From positions 1 through 32,084 of the forward strand of contig CAJQNW010000155.1 in assembly GCA_905479765.1 (NCBI GenBank): a stretch of DNA of 32,084 nucleotides, read 5' to 3'. Positions within the stretch are counted from its first letter, which is position 1. Each line of letters starts with the position of its first letter. Origin of the DNA: an uncultured Tepidamorphus sp. (GTDB lineage: Bacteria; Pseudomonadota; Alphaproteobacteria; Rhizobiales; Tepidamorphaceae). Shown here piece after piece: positions 6,992 to 14,524 of this stretch. The translations under genes and the position numbers were made by a program. The notes beneath the pieces were generated by a model. It was not told where the DNA came from, ran no database searches, and was given only the letters and a program-made list of their open reading frames with translations.

Positions 6992-7840
6992 TTGGTCAGC
7001 ACAATCGAAGCCGGCGGCCCCGAAGCCGGCGCCCCAGCCGAGCGATCGCGCACGTCGCCCGCACGCCCCCTGGTCTCCCTGAGCGGCGTCTCGAAAGTAT
7101 TCTCCAACGGCACGGTCGCCTTGCGCGACATGTCTCTCGACATCCAGCCTGGCACTTTCGTCAGCCTGCTCGGCCCGTCGGGCTGCGGCAAATCCACGGC
7201 ACTTCGTATTATCGCAGGCCTGGGCGAGGCCACATCCGGCTCGATCGACTGGCCGACTTCCGAATTCGACGCCTCAGGCCAGCCACACCCCGAGATCGGC
7301 TTCGTCTTCCAGGAACCCACACTGATGCCGTGGGCGAGTGTCTTCAACAATGTCCGGCTGCCGCTCCGGCTGAAAGGCAAGTCCCGTTCGGCATCGCGCG
7401 AAGACGTCATGAATGCACTGGAGATGGTTGGGCTGGAAAATTTCGCCGAAGCCTACCCGCGCGAACTGTCGGGCGGCATGAAGATGCGGGTGTCGATAGC
7501 CCGCGCGCTCGTCACGAGGCCGAAACTGCTGCTGATGGATGAACCCTTCGCAGCCCTCGACGAAATCACCCGCTTCAAGCTCAACAACGACCTGCTGCAC
7601 CTGTGGGAAAGCTTCGGCTGGACGGTGATCTTCGTCACCCACTCGGTGTTTGAATCGGTCTACCTGTCCGACCGGATCGTCGTCATGGCAGCACGGCCAG
7701 GCCGCGTGGTCGCCGATCTGGCGATCGATGCGCCCTATCCCCGCGAGGACGATTTCCGCACCTCAACCGTCTACAACGACTATTGCCGCGATGTCTCCAA
7801 TGCCCTGCACGACGCCATGGACGAGAAGGCGGACGCATGA
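6992..7840 (+). CDS. ABC transporter ATP-binding protein (SsuB/TauB/ThiZ-like)
   Basis: This is the cytoplasmic ATPase of the NMT1-type importer, 282 aa. Walker A is GPSGCGKST near residue 64, the Q-loop is VFQEPTLMPW, the signature is LSGGM near 155, Walker B is LLLMDEPFAALDE near 177, and the H-loop is FVTHS. The start codon is TTG: GGAGG at 6980-6984 sits 7 nt upstream and no ATG or GTG competes, so expression is likely low relative to the binding protein. An unusual Ala/Pro/Gly-rich stretch of about 25 residues precedes the first strand (LVSLSGVSKVF). The stop overlaps the permease start (ATGA), so the two are translationally coupled. Confidence 0.92.
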   Translation: MVSTIEAGGPEAGAPAERSRTSPARPLVSLSGVSKVFSNGTVALRDMSLDIQPGTFVSLLGPSGCGKSTALRIIAGLGEATSGSIDWPTSEFDASGQPHPEIGFVFQEPTLMPWASVFNNVRLPLRLKGKSRSASREDVMNALEMVGLENFAEAYPRELSGGMKMRVSIARALVTRPKLLLMDEPFAALDEITRFKLNNDLLHLWESFGWTVIFVTHSVFESVYLSDRIVVMAARPGRVVADLAIDAPYPREDDFRTSTVYNDYCRDVSNALHDAMDEKADA

Positions 7841-8712
7841 GCACGCTCGAAACCGCCTCGAAACCGGTGTCCACGCCCGCGGCGGCTGTTCAGGAAGAAA
7901 CGCCTTCCTCCACCGATCCGAACCGGCTTGGCGAGCGGCTGATCCGCATCCTCATTCCCGTCGCGATGCTGGGCGCCCTGATCCTGCTGTGGGCGTGGTA
8001 CGTGACCGCCTACGACGTGCCGCACTACATCCTGCCAAGCCCGTCCCGCGTGGCCAAGGCGATGATCGAGGACTGGCATATCCTCGGCCCCGCCCTGCTG
8101 GTCACCCTGAAGATCACCTTCACCGCCCTTGCGCTGGCGCTGATCGGCGGCGTCGCGCTGGCGGTATTGCTGATCCAGTCGAAATGGATCGAACTCGCGC
8201 TCTATCCCTACGCCGTCATCCTGCAGGTCACTCCGATCGTCGCGATCGCGCCGCTGATCCTGATCTACGCGCCGACGACCCAGTCGGCGCTGTTGATCTG
8301 CGCCTGGCTGGTCGCCTTCTTCCCGATCCTGTCGAACACCGCACAGGGCCTGAAGAGTGTCGACCACAACCTGCTCAACCTGTTCGAACTCTACGGCGCG
8401 AACCGCTGGCAGAGCCTGTACCTGTTGCGCCTGCCGGCGGCACTGCCCTATTTCCTGACAGGCTTGCGGATCGGCGGCGGACTGGCGCTGATCGCCGCTG
8501 TCGTCGCCGAATTCGCCGCAGGCTCCGCCGGCGCCGGCTCGGGCCTCGCCTTCCGGCTGCTCGAATCGCAGTTCCGGCTCAACATCCCGCGTCTGTTCGC
8601 GGCACTCATCCTGCTGTCGGTCACCGGCGTTCTGATCTTCTTCGCCACCAGCCTCATCTCCCACCTGCTCCTCCACAAGTGGCACGAGAGCGCCGTAAAG
8701 CGGGAGAACTAG
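7837..8712 (+). CDS. ABC transporter permease (SsuC/ThiX-like)
   Basis: This is the inner-membrane permease of the same importer, 291 aa. After a 35-residue hydrophilic N-terminus there are about six membrane segments, beginning with IRILIPVAMLGALILLWAWY. The EAA-type cytoplasmic loop that docks on the ATPase reads ELYGANRWQSLYLLRLPAALP near residue 185, as in binding-protein-dependent permeases of the BPD_transp_1 family. The ATG at 7837 overlaps the ATPase stop by 4 nt; the track start at 7783 is inside the ATPase gene. The deaminase-like gene follows after 2 nt, so the importer and enzyme are made from one message. Confidence 0.92.
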   Translation: MSTLETASKPVSTPAAAVQEETPSSTDPNRLGERLIRILIPVAMLGALILLWAWYVTAYDVPHYILPSPSRVAKAMIEDWHILGPALLVTLKITFTALALALIGGVALAVLLIQSKWIELALYPYAVILQVTPIVAIAPLILIYAPTTQSALLICAWLVAFFPILSNTAQGLKSVDHNLLNLFELYGANRWQSLYLLRLPAALPYFLTGLRIGGGLALIAAVVAEFAAGSAGAGSGLAFRLLESQFRLNIPRLFAALILLSVTGVLIFFATSLISHLLLHKWHESAVKREN

Positions 8713-8714
8713 GC

Positions 8715-10040
8715 GTGTCGACCGGATTTGCCCGCGTCCCCGCGGCCGGACGGTATCTCATCGCAAACGCAACGGTTCCCGAAGCCCTGGTGGAAACGGA
8801 TGCGAGCCTTCCTGCGGCTGGCGATGGCCTGGTAAGCACCGAGATCGAGATCGACGGCACGACCATCGCCGCGATCCGCGCACCAACCGACACGCCCGCC
8901 GGCGACCTCCCCGTCCTCGACATGGACGCCGGCATGGCCTGGCCCGGCTTCGTCGATATGCATACCCATATCGACAAGGGCCACATCTGGCCGCGTCGGG
9001 CCAATCCCGACGGCACGTTCATGGGCGCGCTCAATGCCGCCGAGGCCGATCGCGTGGCGAACTGGTCCCCCGACGATCTCGCCCGGCGCATGGATTTCTC
9101 GCTGCGCTGCGCCTATGCGCACGGCACCGTGCTGTTGCGCACCCACCTCGATTCCATCCCCCCGCAGCACACGACCTCATGGCCGGTGTTCTCCGAGATG
9201 CGCGAACGCTGGGCCGGCCGCATCGATCTGCAGGGCGTGGCGCTGATCACCATCGAGATGGCCGAAAATACCGGCGTGATCGAGGAGATTTCGGCGCTGG
9301 TCGAAGCCCATGGCGGCATGATGGGCTGCGTCACCTACATGGTGCCGGGCCTAGACGGCTTCCTCGATACGGTCATCGCCGCCGCCGCCAGGCACGGTCT
9401 CGACCTCGATTTCCATTCCGACGAGTCGCAGGACCCGGGCCAACGCTCGCTCGCCCATGTCGCCGAAGCTGTCCTGCGCAACCGCTTCGGAGGCCGCGTC
9501 GTCTGCGGCCATTGCTGCTCGCTGGCCCGGCAGCCGGAGGAGGAAGCCCGCCGCACAATCGAGCGGGTCGCCGAAGCCGGCATCGCCGTCGTGTCGCTGC
9601 CCATGTGCAACATGTACCTACAGGATCGCCACGCCGGCCGCACACCGCGCTCGCGTGGCATCACGATGCTGCATGAATTGGCGGCTGCCGGCGTCGAGGT
9701 GGCGGTCGCCAGCGACAACACCCGCGATCCCTTCTATGCCTATGGCGACCTCGACATGCTGGAAGTCTTCTGCGAGACGGTGCGCATCGGCCATTTCGAC
9801 CACCCCTTCGCGATGTGGCCTCAACTCGTCGGCGCGGCACCAGGCCGCATCCTGCGGCGACCGGATCGTGGCATTCTGCGCGCCGGGACGCCCGCCGATA
9901 TCGTATTGTTCAGGGCGCGAAGCTGGACGGAACTCCTGTCCCGCCCGCAAAGCGAGCGAAGCGTCTTGCGCGGCGGTCGCCCAATCGACACAACGGTGCC
10001 CGACTACCGCGAACTCGACGACCTGTTCGAGAGCGCCTGA
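8715..10040 (+). CDS. Cytosine deaminase-like amidohydrolase
   Basis: This is a CodA-group metal-dependent amidohydrolase, 441 aa, which deaminates or hydrolyses an imported ring compound. The motifs follow cytosine deaminase: DMHTHIDKGHIW (HxH at 83/85), DFHSDESQDPG (His and Glu near 234), CGHCCSL (His near 264) and ASDNTRDPFY (catalytic Asp near 332). A C-terminal GTPADIVLF segment closes the beta domain. Relatives act on cytosine, creatinine, isoguanine, triazines or related rings; the sequence does not decide. The start is a GTG with GGGAG 8 nt upstream, 2 nt after the permease; the 796-aa track ORF runs through the permease region out of frame and its first half is not real. A 6-bp stem (ACGGTC/GACCGT, 10041-10062) follows the stop. 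Confidence 0.85.
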   Translation: MSTGFARVPAAGRYLIANATVPEALVETDASLPAAGDGLVSTEIEIDGTTIAAIRAPTDTPAGDLPVLDMDAGMAWPGFVDMHTHIDKGHIWPRRANPDGTFMGALNAAEADRVANWSPDDLARRMDFSLRCAYAHGTVLLRTHLDSIPPQHTTSWPVFSEMRERWAGRIDLQGVALITIEMAENTGVIEEISALVEAHGGMMGCVTYMVPGLDGFLDTVIAAAARHGLDLDFHSDESQDPGQRSLAHVAEAVLRNRFGGRVVCGHCCSLARQPEEEARRTIERVAEAGIAVVSLPMCNMYLQDRHAGRTPRSRGITMLHELAAAGVEVAVASDNTRDPFYAYGDLDMLEVFCETVRIGHFDHPFAMWPQLVGAAPGRILRRPDRGILRAGTPADIVLFRARSWTELLSRPQSERSVLRGGRPIDTTVPDYRELDDLFESA

Positions 10041-10082
10041 ACGGTCTGTATCGTCGGACCGTATTGCCTGACGGAGTAACAA

Positions 10083-11483
10083 ATGCCCGATATCGCTGCC
10101 CTCAGGAAAACCCTCGACGGCCTGAAGATCGAGGACAATCCCGCCCTGGTGAAGCAGAAAAGCCGGGATTTCTTCTGGTACAGCCCCGTCCTGAAGCGCC
10201 AGCTCGATGCGGTCACGGCCGATATCGTCGTCACCCCGAAGAGCGAGGACGAGGTGATCCGGATTCTCAAGGCCTGCTACCAGATGGACGTTCCCCTCAC
10301 GGTGCGCGGCTGCGGCACGGGCAACTACGGCCAGGCGATGCCCCTGTCGGGCGGCGTCATCCTCAACATGGCCGAGATGAACAAGATCATCGACATCAGG
10401 CCCGGCCGGCTGACCTGCGAACCCGGCGCCATCATCCACGATATCGACGAGGCGGCCCGCGCCGATTCCGGCCAGGAAATGCGCATGCATCCCTCGACCG
10501 CCAAGACCGCTTCGATCGGCGGCTTCGTCGGCGGAGGGTCGGGTGGTGTCGGCTCGATCCGCTGGGGCGGCCTGCGCGATCTCGGCAACGTGTTGAGCCT
10601 GCGCGTCGTCACCATGGAAGACAATCCGCGCGTGCTCGAACTGAACGGCTGGGACCTGCAGAAGGTCAGTCACGCCTACGGCACTAACGGCGTCATCACC
10701 CAGGTCGAGATCCCGCTGACGGCTGCCTACGACTGGGTCGACGTCATTGTTGGCTTCGACGATTTCATGGATGCCGCCCGCTACGGCAACGCCATCGGCA
10801 CCCATGACGGCCTGCTGGTCAAACTGGTCTCGCCGATCGCCGCCCCCGTCCCGCACGATTATTTCCTGCGCCACAGGAAGTTCATCGACGAGGGCAAGAG
10901 CGTCTGCCTGGTGATGGTCGCAGCGCACGCCGTCGAACCTCTGATCGCCTTCACCGAGCGCGGCCCGGGCGAGATCCTGTTCCGCTCCGATACCGCCGGG
11001 GATCTGAAAGGCCTGCCACCGGCCTTCGAACTCTCCTGGAACCACACCACACTCAGGGGGCTCAGGGTCGACGAGACGATCACCTATCTGCAGGTGCTCT
11101 ATCCCTTCCCCAATCAGCTCGCTCTCGTCGAGAAAGTGCATGATTATTTCGGCGACGAGGTCATCGCGCATCTGGAATTCGTCCGCTTCGACGGCGACGT
11201 CACCTGCTTCGGCCTACCCGTCGTCCGCTACACCACGGAGGAGCGGCTCGACGAGATCATGCGCGTTCACGAGGAAATGGGCTGCGTGATCTTCAACCCC
11301 CACCGCTACACCCTGGAAGAAGGCGGCATGAAGCAGACCGACGAGGTGCAGCTTGCCTTCAAGCGGGAGGCCGATCCCAAGGGGCTGCTCAATCCGGGCA
11401 AGATGATCGCCTGGGAGGATCCCGGCTTCGACTACGCCTCCAGCAAGACCTACCTCTTTCCCGGCCTCGAGCAGGCCGGCTGA
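10083..11483 (+). CDS. FAD-binding oxidoreductase (PCMH/GlcD-type)
   Basis: This is a flavin-linked oxidase or dehydrogenase of the FAD_binding_4 family, 466 aa. The FAD-binding half shows VTPKSEDEVIRILKAC, PLTVRGCGTGNYGQAMPLSGG near residue 70 and HPSTAKTASIGGFVGGGSGG near 140. The C-terminus ends with the family's LLNPGKMI. The family oxidises hydroxy acids, aldoses, aromatic alcohols and similar compounds; the substrate is unknown. I see no covalent-FAD His in the usual loop (RGCGTGNYG lacks one), so binding is probably non-covalent. GGAG lies 6-7 nt before the ATG. It sits between the deaminase-like gene and two flavodoxin-fold oxidoreductases, suggesting an oxidative step after deamination. 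Confidence 0.85.
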   Translation: MPDIAALRKTLDGLKIEDNPALVKQKSRDFFWYSPVLKRQLDAVTADIVVTPKSEDEVIRILKACYQMDVPLTVRGCGTGNYGQAMPLSGGVILNMAEMNKIIDIRPGRLTCEPGAIIHDIDEAARADSGQEMRMHPSTAKTASIGGFVGGGSGGVGSIRWGGLRDLGNVLSLRVVTMEDNPRVLELNGWDLQKVSHAYGTNGVITQVEIPLTAAYDWVDVIVGFDDFMDAARYGNAIGTHDGLLVKLVSPIAAPVPHDYFLRHRKFIDEGKSVCLVMVAAHAVEPLIAFTERGPGEILFRSDTAGDLKGLPPAFELSWNHTTLRGLRVDETITYLQVLYPFPNQLALVEKVHDYFGDEVIAHLEFVRFDGDVTCFGLPVVRYTTEERLDEIMRVHEEMGCVIFNPHRYTLEEGGMKQTDEVQLAFKREADPKGLLNPGKMIAWEDPGFDYASSKTYLFPGLEQAG

Positions 11484-11501
11484 CCGTCCGGCGCAATATC
11501 C

Positions 11502-12080
11502 ATGCGAATACTCGTTCTTTACGCTCATCCCGTCGAGACAAGCTTCTGTGCGGCTCTGCATGCCCGGGTCGTCGAAACGCTGCGGGCGGCCGGACACCAG
11601 GTCGACGATTGCGACCTCTATGCCGAGGAGTTCGATCCCGTTCTGTCGCGTGAGGAACGGCTCGGCTATCACGACGTGCCCGACAACCGCGCCCCGGTCG
11701 CAGCCCATGTCGACCGGCTTATGGCGGCCGAGGCCCTGGTCATTGTCCATCCGGTGTGGAATTTCGGCTTGCCCGCCATCCTGAAGGGATATCTGGACCG
11801 CGTTTTCCTGCCCGGCGTCTCGTTCCGTATGGAAAATGGAGCGGTCGCGCCGAACCTGACCCATATCAAGCGGATCACGGCGGTCACCACCTATGGTGGC
11901 ACCCGGTTCCGGGCCTGGGTGCTTGGCGACCCCCCGCGAAAGATCGTCAAACGGCTGCTACGCGCCACGGCGCCGCGGGCGAAGGTCAGGTATCACGCGC
12001 TTTACGACATGAACCGCAACGACGCTTCCGCGCTTAAGGGGTTTCTTGAGTCAGTCGGTCGCGAAATGGAACGATTCTGA
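11502..12080 (+). CDS. NAD(P)H-dependent oxidoreductase, flavodoxin fold (copy 1)
   Basis: This is a 192-aa member of the Flavodoxin_2 group (NQO1/KefF/MdaB-like), which reduces quinones or other acceptors using FMN or FAD and NAD(P)H. Characteristic segments are ILVLYAHPVETSF at the N-terminus, the HPVWNFGLPAILKGYLDRV flavin loop near residue 85, and TTYGGTRF near 130. It follows the FAD oxidase by 18 nt. Its stop overlaps the start of a paralogue by 1 nt (TGATG), so the pair is translated together and may form a heterodimer or act in sequence. Confidence 0.85.
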   Translation: MRILVLYAHPVETSFCAALHARVVETLRAAGHQVDDCDLYAEEFDPVLSREERLGYHDVPDNRAPVAAHVDRLMAAEALVIVHPVWNFGLPAILKGYLDRVFLPGVSFRMENGAVAPNLTHIKRITAVTTYGGTRFRAWVLGDPPRKIVKRLLRATAPRAKVRYHALYDMNRNDASALKGFLESVGREMERF

Positions 12081-12670
12081 TGCGTGTTCTGGTGATCTAC
12101 TGCCACCCCTGCGAGGAAAGCTACAATCACGCGGTTCTCGAAACGACGCTTTCGGCATTGGGCGAATCGAACCACGAGATCCGTCTGATCGATCTCTATG
12201 CCGACGGATTCGATCCGGTGATGAGCCCTGACGAGCGCCGCGGTTACCATACGCCGGAAGCAAACGAAATCCCGGTTTCCCGGTACCTTTCGGACCTGAA
12301 ATGGGCGCAAACGCTAGTGTTCGTCTACCCGACCTGGTGGTTCGGATTGCCGGCTATGCTGAAAGGCTGGTGCGACCGCGTCTTCGTGCCACACGCCACC
12401 TTCGAGATCCCCAGCGAAACCAGGCAGATGGATCCGAAGTTGGACAATATCCGCCGCATCGTCGTGGTCACGACATGCGGCGCATCGTGGCTGATGTCCA
12501 AATTCGTCGGAGAACCGGGCCGGAGAACGATTTTACGCGGCGTACGATGGCTCTGCCACCCGAAATGCCGCACGAACTACTTAGCCCACTACAAAATGGA
12601 CACGTCGACTCCGGACAGCCGCGCGCGCCATCTAAAGCGCGTATATCGGCTATGCCGACTTATCACTTGA
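12080..12670 (+). CDS. NAD(P)H-dependent oxidoreductase, flavodoxin fold (copy 2)
   Basis: This is a 196-aa paralogue of the preceding gene, with VLVIYCHPCEESYNHAV at the N-terminus, YPTWWFGLPAMLKGWCDRV near residue 82 and TTCGASW near 133. It is richer in Cys and has a basic C-terminal tail (RARHLKRVYRLCRLIT). Tandem duplication followed by divergence is likely; the two are similar in order of motifs but differ throughout. It ends the sigma-54 operon, since a gap with its own regulatory palindrome follows before the MarR gene. Confidence 0.85.
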   Translation: MRVLVIYCHPCEESYNHAVLETTLSALGESNHEIRLIDLYADGFDPVMSPDERRGYHTPEANEIPVSRYLSDLKWAQTLVFVYPTWWFGLPAMLKGWCDRVFVPHATFEIPSETRQMDPKLDNIRRIVVVTTCGASWLMSKFVGEPGRRTILRGVRWLCHPKCRTNYLAHYKMDTSTPDSRARHLKRVYRLCRLIT

Positions 12671-12705
12671 AAACTCAACTTTTGGAAGTAGGGTTTGGTT
12701 TCCAC

Positions 12706-12719
12706 TGCCCAATTGGGCA
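12706..12719. promoter_or_regulatory. 14-bp perfect palindrome, candidate MarR operator
   Basis: TGCCCAATTGGGCA is a perfect palindrome 36 bp before the MarR-family ATG, in the AT-richer gap after the flavodoxin-fold genes. A weak promoter can be read upstream (TTGAAA 12667, 16-nt spacer, TAGGGT 12689), which would place the palindrome near the transcription start. Position and symmetry suit autoregulation by the downstream dimeric regulator; binding is inferred. Confidence 0.45.
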
Positions 12720-12755
12720 CATCATCCACTCTGGGAGTTGGGGGACTCTCTTATC

Positions 12756-13247
12756 ATGAAGAAATGGTATGAAGATTCGGTCGGGCTGCATCTGACGCGC
12801 GCCGCCCGCCTGCATCGCGCACGTGCACACTCCATGCTCGGGGAAATCGGTATCCATCCCGGGCAGGAAAATGTCCTTCAGGTACTCCTGGAAGACGATG
12901 GTCAGCCGATGACCAAACTGGCCTCCGAACTCAAGGTCAAACCGCCCACCGTGACGAAAATGGTATCGCGCATGGCTGCCCAGGGCCTTGTGCGTCGCAT
13001 CGCTTCCGAGACGGACGCCCGCAGCGCGCGGGTCTTCCTGACCGACGAAGGCCGGTCGCGCGGCATCGAACTGAAAAAGCGTTGGAAGCGGCTCGAGCAG
13101 ATGACCATGCGCAATGTTCCCGACAAGGAACGCGCTCGTCTGATCAAGCTGTTGATGGCCGTAGAGGCATCACTCAACGATGAAAGCGTCGATGACGCCG
13201 ACCAGTCCGACGGCAGTGAAATCGTCTACGACGAAAACGCCGCCTGA
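12756..13247 (+). CDS. MarR-family transcriptional regulator
   Basis: This is a 163-aa winged-helix regulator. The DNA-binding part reads MTKLASELKVKPPTVTKMVSRMAAQGLVRR (helix-turn-helix, about residues 50-80), followed by the wing ETDARSARVFLTDEGR and a C-terminal dimerisation helix. The C-terminus is acidic (DESVDDADQSDGSE). The track starts at a TTG at 12738 with no room for an SD, so I use the ATG at 12756, preceded by a G-rich stretch. MarR proteins usually respond to small, often aromatic ligands. Its place right after the importer/deaminase/oxidase operon and before an aminotransferase gene suggests it senses that pathway's compound. Confidence 0.88.
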   Translation: MKKWYEDSVGLHLTRAARLHRARAHSMLGEIGIHPGQENVLQVLLEDDGQPMTKLASELKVKPPTVTKMVSRMAAQGLVRRIASETDARSARVFLTDEGRSRGIELKKRWKRLEQMTMRNVPDKERARLIKLLMAVEASLNDESVDDADQSDGSEIVYDENAA

Positions 13248-13270
13248 GGCACGGGTCCCGACCCTTGATC

Positions 13271-13319
13271 GCCGGGGTTTGCCTAGCGCCAGTCATTGGC
13301 GTTAGGTAACGGCCCCGGC
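13271..13319 (+). repeat. Strong stem-loop before aminotransferase gene
   Basis: A two-part hairpin is formed by GCCGGGG pairing with CCCCGGC on the outside and CCTAGCGCCA pairing with TGGCGTTAGG (one G-U pair) on the inside, around a GTCAT loop. It lies between the MarR stop and the GTG of the aminotransferase, 20 nt before the start codon. No T-run follows, so it may be a weak terminator for the MarR message or a leader element controlling the aminotransferase. Confidence 0.6.
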
Positions 13320-13339
13320 GAATAAGGGAGAATCGTGCC

Positions 13340-14518
13340 GTGCTGAACACAGTCGCTTCGTTTGATCGTATTGGCGAGGAAAATGCGTTTGCCGTGCTGG
13401 CGCGCGCCACCGAGCTTGCCAATAGCGGCCGCGATATCATCAATCTCGGCATCGGCCAGCCCGATTTCCGCACGCCCGACCATATCGTCGAGGCGGCGAT
13501 CAAGGCGCTGCGCGACGGCCATCACTGCTACACGCCGGCGACCGGCATCCAGCCGCTGCGCGAGGCGGTTGCCGCCGACATCCACAAGCGCCTCTCCGTC
13601 GACGTCGATCCGGGCCTCGTCCTGATCGTGCCGGGCGGGAAGGTGACCATGTTCATGGCGATCCTGATGTTCGGCGAACCCGGCGCCGAAATCCTCTATC
13701 CCGATCCCGGCTTTCCGATCTACCGCTCGATGATCGAGTTCACCGGCGCGCGTCCCGTTCCCGTGCCGATCCGCGAGGAAAACGGTTTCGCCTTTTCGGC
13801 CGAGGAGACCCTCTCGCTGATCACGCCGCAGACCCGTCTGCTGATCCTCAACAGCCCGGCCAACCCGACCGGCGGCGTCACCCCGAAAGAGGAAATCGAC
13901 AAGCTGGTCGAGGGCCTCGCCCGCTTTCCCGATGTCGCCATCATGTCCGACGAGATCTACGGCCAGATGACCTATGACGGCCTGGAGCACCGCACCCTGC
14001 TCGCCTACCCCGAGCTGCGCGACCGGCTGATCCTGCTCGACGGCTGGTCGAAGACCTACGCGATGACCGGCTGGCGGATGGGTTACTCGGTCTGGCCGCA
14101 GAAGCTCTACGACTATGCCCGCAAGCTTGCCGTCAACTCGTTCTCCTGCGTCAACGCGTCCGCCCAGTATGCCGGCCTCGCGGCACTTGAAGGACCGCAG
14201 GACGCGGTCCGCGAGATGGTCGCGGAATTCGACCGCCGCCGCTCGGTCGTCGTCAACGGGCTGAACGGCCTGCCCGGCATCTCCTGCCGCACCCCGAAGG
14301 GCGCCTTCTACGCATTCCCGAATATCAAGGACACCGGCTGGCAGGCAAAACCGCTTGCCTCCGCGCTGCTCGAAGAAGCCGGCATCGCCGTCATCGGCGG
14401 ACCGGATTTCGGCGTCCACGGCGAAGGCTACATCCGCGTGTCCTACGCCAACTCGACCGAGAACATCACCCGCGCCATCGAGCGCATGGGCGAGTTCCTG
14501 ACTGCCAAGGCAGCCTAG
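13340..14518 (+). CDS. PLP-dependent aminotransferase, class I/II
   Basis: This is a 392-aa fold-type I aminotransferase. Signature segments are INLGIGQPDF near residue 35, YTPATGIQPLREAV, SPANPTGG near 173 (Asn binding PLP), SDEIYGQMTYD near 203 (Asp and Tyr), SKTYAMTGWRMGY with the Schiff-base Lys near 238, and YIRVSYA with the carboxylate-binding Arg near 373. The pattern is that of the AspC/AlaA-like branch; the amino donor and acceptor are not evident. The start is a GTG with GGGAG 9 nt upstream. It converges on modC with a 6-nt gap. A role in collecting nitrogen freed by the upstream pathway is possible but unproven. Confidence 0.9.
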   Translation: MLNTVASFDRIGEENAFAVLARATELANSGRDIINLGIGQPDFRTPDHIVEAAIKALRDGHHCYTPATGIQPLREAVAADIHKRLSVDVDPGLVLIVPGGKVTMFMAILMFGEPGAEILYPDPGFPIYRSMIEFTGARPVPVPIREENGFAFSAEETLSLITPQTRLLILNSPANPTGGVTPKEEIDKLVEGLARFPDVAIMSDEIYGQMTYDGLEHRTLLAYPELRDRLILLDGWSKTYAMTGWRMGYSVWPQKLYDYARKLAVNSFSCVNASAQYAGLAALEGPQDAVREMVAEFDRRRSVVVNGLNGLPGISCRTPKGAFYAFPNIKDTGWQAKPLASALLEEAGIAVIGGPDFGVHGEGYIRVSYANSTENITRAIERMGEFLTAKAA

Positions 14519-14524
14519 CCGGGT

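Noticed and set aside
7650-8714. N-terminal half of the 796-aa track ORF ending at 10040
   Set aside because: It runs out of frame through the ATPase and permease genes. The amidohydrolase domain starts at the GTG at 8715 with a good SD.
9618-11171. 517-aa minus-strand ORF under the FAD oxidase and deaminase-like genes
   Set aside because: It shadows two real plus-strand genes and has no recognisable domain or SD.
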